A stretch of DNA of 64,000 bases from an uncultured Clostridia bacterium (GTDB lineage Bacteria > Bacillota > Clostridia > Christensenellales > Aristaeellaceae): positions 19,241-83,240 of the forward strand of contig CAKTXZ010000012.1 in assembly GCA_934632155.1 (NCBI GenBank), given 5' to 3'. The translations under genes and the position numbers were made by a program. This document shows, one piece after another, positions 59,870 through 64,000 of this stretch. The notes under the pieces were generated by a model that did no database searches, had not been told where the DNA came from, and saw only the letters and a list, made by a program, of their open reading frames with translations. Position 1 is the first letter of the stretch. Every line of letters begins with the position of its first letter.

Positions 59870-62800
59870 TTACTCGAAGCAATCGCCCACGTTCAGGCTG
59901 ATTACGCCCCCGTTCTGCTTCATGCCCTGAGTGTATTCGATCTCGATTGCCTCGGCATAGGGTGCCTGCGGCGCTTCGGGATGCTTCGGATCGGGAATCG
60001 GATCGCTCTGCGCAATCGCTCTGTTCAAAACGTATCCTTTCGCAACATCCTGCTCCTGTACGGTATACAGTGCGGTAAAGTAGCGAACCTCGCCTACCTG
60101 CAGGTCGTGCACAGTCCAGGCGTCCTTCGTCTTTTCGTCGTAAACCTGCACTGTCTTGAGCGGCACATTGCCCGTATTGGTCACTTTGATGGAATAGCGA
60201 ATGGTTTCGCCGACACGGAAGCGCTTATTCATACCGCCGTTGGTCGAATTCTTTTCAAGCGCCAGCGTCGCCGTGATGTCCTCGGCCGGGTCGGACACCG
60301 ACGCTCTGCCTTCCGGCGTAAGCATGTCGCCCTCCTGCTTCGGGTTGGGGATGCTGTCCGCCTTAGCAGTTACGGTGTTGACGATATATCCGCCCAGGAT
60401 ATCGTTTTCTGTGACGGTGTGGCTGGTCGTATAGGTTTTCTTCTGGCCGACCGCCATTTGCTCGATCGTCCACTTTTCGCCTGTCAGCGGGTCTTCCACG
60501 ATAACGTTGTGATACGTTACATTGCCCTTATTCTCAACCGTAATCGTATACGTTATCACTTCGCCGGCAGCGTATCCGCCCTCGCCATGCCATTGGCTGG
60601 TGGTTATCTTGGTAACGTCAAGCGTTACATCAATATCCACCGTTTCGTCATCCTGCTCATCGCTGCCCGTCGGTGTTTTAGGCTCATTATCCTTCGGGTC
60701 AATGATGGGATCGGCCACGGCCCGCGCTTCGTTATGGACCATGCCGTTGAGTACGTCCGCCTCGGTCACGGTATAGGTCGCCTGGATTACAACCGATTTG
60801 CCCTTATCCAAAGCGCCAATCACAATGCTGTTCTGAGGCGTAACCGTGTATCCGTCGCCGGACTGGATTGTCAACCCTGGCAAATCGTCGAAGGTCTTAA
60901 CCCCGGTGAAGGGAACGTTGCCATCATTGCGCACGGTGATGGTGTAGGTGATAGTATCGCCTTCCTTAACCATGACGCCCTCGGAAACGTCAGACTCCTT
61001 TATCACAGTCAGGGTAACGTCCATGCCCTCGATCACAACGTCCACCTTGTCCGTTGCGGAAGGACTCGGCGCGGGAGAAAGCGTGGGGCCGGGTGTGGTG
61101 CTGGGCTGGGGCTTGGGCGTATTGATACCGCCGGAAACCGTCACCTCGTTGAGCACATGCCCCGCTTTGATATCGTCGCTGGTGACCACATAGGTCGCCC
61201 GAACAATCACGGTTTCGCCAACCGCAATATTACCGATTGTCACAGTGTTGTCGCTATTGACAACGTAGCGGTCATCGGGATCGGGCTGAATTGTCAGGCC
61301 TGCAAGGTCGTCAATCAGCTTCGTGTCGACAAAGGTTACATTGCCCTTATTGGTCACTGCGATGCTGTAATGAATCGTTTGTCCCAGCTTTGCCGGTTCG
61401 CCGTTTTCCTGTCCTTCATAGGAGGCCGACTTGACGACTTCCAGCGTGGTATCCACGTCATCCGTCTTATCCTCCTCTTCATCCATGCCGCCGGGCGTTG
61501 GAAGCGGCGTCGGCGTAGCGGTCGGCGCTGCAGTTGGTGTCGGTGTTTCACCGGGCGTGGTCGGCGCAGGTGTGGTCGGCGTCGGCGCGGGAGAGGGTGT
61601 GGGCGTGATTAGCGCCGTAGCCTCGGCCACCGCATGGTTCCGAACATAGCCTGTGAGAATATCCTGCTCATTGACAGTGTACTCCGCCGTCACCGTGACC
61701 ATCTCGCCAACTGCCAGCTGCGGGATCGTCACAGTTTGCTTATTGCTGCCGATTTCGACCTGCTCACCGCTGAGCGTCGTCATGGGCTCGACCCTGATGA
61801 TCTCAAGGCTTTCCAGCACAGTATCACTGATAAGCACGTCGTGGAAGGGAACGTTGCCGACATTCTGCACCGTAATGGTGTAGGTAATCGTCTGACCCAG
61901 CGACACCCTTTGATCCTTGATGACGTCAGAAGTCTTTCTAACCTCAATGCGCGTGTCTACAGCCTCTGTTTTATCCTCCACATCGTCTGTGCCCTGCGGA
62001 GTAACAAGCGTCATGGCGTTCTTGGGATCCGGAATCGGCTCGGCCTGCGCCGTCACCTGATTGAAGATGTATCCGCTCAGGATATTCGCCGACGTTACGG
62101 TACGCTTTGCGTACAGCGTAATCACATCGCCGCGTTCCAGCTTATCCACATGCGCTTTGCCGTTTTGCAGCATGTAGTCGTCGCTGGCCAGTATCTCCAC
62201 ATCGTCCTGCTCCGTAACAACCACATTGTCATAGGCGACGTTACCAGTGTTCGTCACAGTGATTTCATAGTAAACCTCATCGCCGAGCGCGTACGCCTCC
62301 TTGACAACGTACGCTTCGCCATCCTTCAGCCCCAGCGTCTTCTTCTTGACCGGAAGCGTCACGTTCAGGTCTTCAACCTCATCCTGTTCCTCGTCCTCGC
62401 CTTCCGGCGTAGGCGCGGGAGCAGGCGTCGGTCTGGGTGTAGGCGTGGGCTGATCCGGATCAGGCGTCAGTGCAGACGTCGGCGTAGGCTTCGGCGTTGG
62501 AACTGCGCCGTCGGCAACCGCGTCGTTATGAACGAAGCCTGCCTTAACGTCGTCCTCGGTCACGGTATAGGTTGCTTTGATTTCAACCGTTTCGCCAACC
62601 GCCATCTCCCCGATCAGAACGGTATCGCCCTGCACTGTGTAGCGATTATTCGGGCTGGGCAGAATCTCCAGACCCTGCAGCGCGTCCTTCACCTTTACAT
62701 TCAGATACGGTACGTTGCCGGCATTCTTGACCGTAATGGTGTAGGTGATTTCCTGGCCAAGGCGTACCTTCTCTCCATCGCCCTTCCCGCTGTAATCAGA

Positions 62801-64000
62801 GACCTTTGTCACCGTCAGCGTGGTCTTGACGTTGTCTGTCGGATCCTCCGCTTCGGCCTTGCCGCCCGGCGTTGGAAGTGGCGTTGCCGTCGGCGTGCCG
62901 GGGGCGGGCGTGGGCTTGAGCGGATTGTGCGACGGCGTAACGATCGGATCCGCCTTGACAATCGCAATGTTCTTGACGTAGCCGCGCAGCACATCGTCGC
63001 TGGTGACCACATAGGAACCCTTGATCTCGACCTCGCCGCCGACCAGAATCTTGTCGATCAGCACCGTCCCGTCATCATTGATTGTGTATCTGGGGCTATC
63101 CTGAATTTCAAGGCCTTCCAGCTCATCCTTCACCACGACGTTGCGGTACGGGATGTTGCCCGTATTAATCACCGTAATCGTATAGATGATCTTCTGGCCC
63201 AAAGACACTTTCTGGCCGCTGGGAATATTGCTAACCTTCCGCGTAATCATGGACGTCTTAACATCGACGATCTGCTCGGTTTCAGCCTCGACAACCTTCT
63301 GCCAGCCGTCCACATTTACGTTCGCGCTGTTTTCATAATAGCCCCTGAGAATGTCGTCCTCCGTGACCTTATGCAGCGCCAGAATCTCAATCGTTTCTCC
63401 CGGTGCGATTACGGGAATGGTTGCAACATGCTTGTCAGCCGATACCGTGTATTTGTTTCCGGGCTGAATTTCGGCCGAATGATCGATCACGGTGACGTCC
63501 GTCACCGGCTCATTCTTGATGTTTATAACCGTGATATAGAACGGAATCTCGTCGCCCAGATCGTAATCCTTCGGCTGCTGCGGCGTCGTTTTCTCGGGGA
63601 TAACAGGATCCTCAGAGGTAATCGTCAACTTACCGTCTTTGTAGGTGATGATGTAGTTGTCGGTCGTCGGAATGGCTTCACCGCCGTTGGTGCTCCGAAT
63701 GATTACCGCCTCGCTGGGCTTCAGCTCATCCACATATTCACCTACCAGGATCCGCTCGCCGTCAATCCGAACGGACAGCACTTCCTCGTTGGGTGCGAGA
63801 CCCTCAGCGATAAAGCTGGTGTCCGCGACGATTTGCCCGCTGCCGTCCAGCTTCGCGCCATGCGGCTTGCCGTCGTACGGCACGCTGTTATCGCGTGCGG
63901 TGATCGTCAAAGCACGTGGTTCAATCTTCAGCGCGCCGTCCACAACCACGAATTCCACGTTCGTGAAGTTCTTGTTCGTGTTCTGGAAGTCGCCCGCCGC
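59870..64000 (-). CDS. Giant surface protein with MBG-like and nine DUF11-like repeats (5' end outside window)
   Basis: At least 1,376 residues are visible. The frame stays open to the window edge (upstream codons read NTNKNFTN), so the GTG at 63958 is internal. An MBG-like repeat (ALTITARDNSVPYDGKPHGA) is followed by nine DUF11-like units of roughly 110-150 residues. Each has a G-x-x-I-x-Y-x-I-x-V-x-N-x-GN core, such as LGQTITYTITVQNVGNVPF, and a VTEDDI...GYV.N end. Four are separated by Pro/Thr-rich linkers (TPTPSPAPTPTTP). The C-terminus (GGVISLNVGDCFE) has no LPXTG motif or membrane anchor, so attachment to the cell, if any, is by another route. Likely an extended stalk or adhesin. Confidence 0.85.
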   Translation of the reverse strand, partial: AAGDFQNTNKNFTNVEFVVVDGALKIEPRALTITARDNSVPYDGKPHGAKLDGSGQIVADTSFIAEGLAPNEEVLSVRIDGERILVGEYVDELKPSEAVIIRSTNGGEAIPTTDNYIITYKDGKLTITSEDPVIPEKTTPQQPKDYDLGDEIPFYITVINIKNEPVTDVTVIDHSAEIQPGNKYTVSADKHVATIPVIAPGETIEILALHKVTEDDILRGYYENSANVNVDGWQKVVEAETEQIVDVKTSMITRKVSNIPSGQKVSLGQKIIYTITVINTGNIPYRNVVVKDELEGLEIQDSPRYTINDDGTVLIDKILVGGEVEIKGSYVVTSDDVLRGYVKNIAIVKADPIVTPSHNPLKPTPAPGTPTATPLPTPGGKAEAEDPTDNVKTTLTVTKVSDYSGKGDGEKVRLGQEITYTITVKNAGNVPYLNVKVKDALQGLEILPSPNNRYTVQGDTVLIGEMAVGETVEIKATYTVTEDDVKAGFVHNDAVADGAVPTPKPTPTSALTPDPDQPTPTPRPTPAPAPTPEGEDEEQDEVEDLNVTLPVKKKTLGLKDGEAYVVKEAYALGDEVYYEITVTNTGNVAYDNVVVTEQDDVEILASDDYMLQNGKAHVDKLERGDVITLYAKRTVTSANILSGYIFNQVTAQAEPIPDPKNAMTLVTPQGTDDVEDKTEAVDTRIEVRKTSDVIKDQRVSLGQTITYTITVQNVGNVPFHDVLISDTVLESLEIIRVEPMTTLSGEQVEIGSNKQTVTIPQLAVGEMVTVTAEYTVNEQDILTGYVRNHAVAEATALITPTPSPAPTPTTPAPTTPGETPTPTAAPTATPTPLPTPGGMDEEEDKTDDVDTTLEVVKSASYEGQENGEPAKLGQTIHYSIAVTNKGNVTFVDTKLIDDLAGLTIQPDPDDRYVVNSDNTVTIGNIAVGETVIVRATYVVTSDDIKAGHVLNEVTVSGGINTPKPQPSTTPGPTLSPAPSPSATDKVDVVIEGMDVTLTVIKESDVSEGVMVKEGDTITYTITVRNDGNVPFTGVKTFDDLPGLTIQSGDGYTVTPQNSIVIGALDKGKSVVIQATYTVTEADVLNGMVHNEARAVADPIIDPKDNEPKTPTGSDEQDDETVDIDVTLDVTKITTSQWHGEGGYAAGEVITYTITVENKGNVTYHNVIVEDPLTGEKWTIEQMAVGQKKTYTTSHTVTENDILGGYIVNTVTAKADSIPNPKQEGDMLTPEGRASVSDPAEDITATLALEKNSTNGGMNKRFRVGETIRYSIKVTNTGNVPLKTVQVYDEKTKDAWTVHDLQVGEVRYFTALYTVQEQDVAKGYVLNRAIAQSDPIPDPKHPEAPQAPYAEAIEIEYTQGMKQNGGVISLNVGDCFE

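Noticed and set aside
59852..61612. Plus-strand open frame of 586 codons
   Set aside because: Antisense to the DUF11 repeats; it mirrors their periodicity.
59870..64000. Pro/Thr linkers and regular repeats read as a CRISPR-like or tandem DNA repeat
   Set aside because: The repeats are protein-level (DUF11), diverged in DNA and 330-450 bases long; there are no spacers.

Overview
The window comes from a GC-rich (mid-to-high 50s % by eye), endospore-forming member of the Firmicutes, most likely an uncultured anaerobic gut or rumen Clostridia/Christensenellales-type bacterium. The evidence is the spoIIAA-spoIIAB-sigF operon with a sigma-H-like promoter, spoIIE, a LexA with a Gram-positive-style SOS box, a T-box riboswitch, an ECF-type vitamin transporter and many carbohydrate ABC importers. 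Family names are from recall of motifs and context; no database search was run. No rRNA, tRNA, CRISPR array, insertion sequence or prophage was recognised.

Layout. (1) 1-5,000, minus strand: a tandemly duplicated cassette. Each unit has a small secreted six-cysteine protein followed by a MacB/FtsX-type permease. The complete right-hand unit also has a second permease and an ATPase. The left copy runs off the window, and 527 bp of the permease gene is identical in both copies. (2) 5.1-19.5 kb: housekeeping and sporulation genes. These are lexA with its own operator; an acyltransferase-fold protein; a five-gene operon (ECF S component, coaX, hom, CapA-like protein, GNAT); spoIIE; an MFS (UMF1-like) transporter; a holin-like protein; an SH3-repeat protein; a methylguanine methyltransferase; and spoIIA-sigF. 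(3) 19.5-27.7 kb: an LplABC-like sugar importer with an FAD oxidoreductase, divergent from a YesMN-like two-component system. (4) 27.7-33.6 kb: rpsB-tsf-pyrH-DUF368, then a VanY-type carboxypeptidase, a BofC-like protein and a HAD phosphatase.

(5) 33.6-51.6 kb, minus strand: an ~18-kb operon of eleven genes for glycan uptake and breakdown. It encodes two solute-binding proteins, four permeases, a DUF5696-type secreted protein, an NHL/TPR/YIP1 membrane protein, two paralogous multidomain GH43 enzymes (one with a signal peptide, one without) and an ArsR-type regulator with an unusual C-terminal domain. No ATPase is in the operon, so a shared MsmX-type ATPase elsewhere is implied. (6) 51.8-54.7 kb: a sugar-phosphate isomerase-like protein and two tandem CE1-like esterases. 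(7) 54.7-57.9 kb: a TrpXYZ-like ABC importer behind a T-box whose specifier reads UGG (Trp). (8) 58-64 kb: an oligopeptide-type binding protein, and the 3' part of a very large surface protein with MBG-like and nine DUF11-like repeats.

The most notable observations are the duplicated six-Cys secreted protein/ABC cassette, which resembles a bacteriocin-type export or immunity module; the glycan operon with its doubled transporter parts and sensor-like regulator; the tryptophan T-box; and the absence of a lipobox in the solute-binding proteins, which hints at an unusual envelope. Several starts are TTG or GTG and were chosen by Shine-Dalgarno position.
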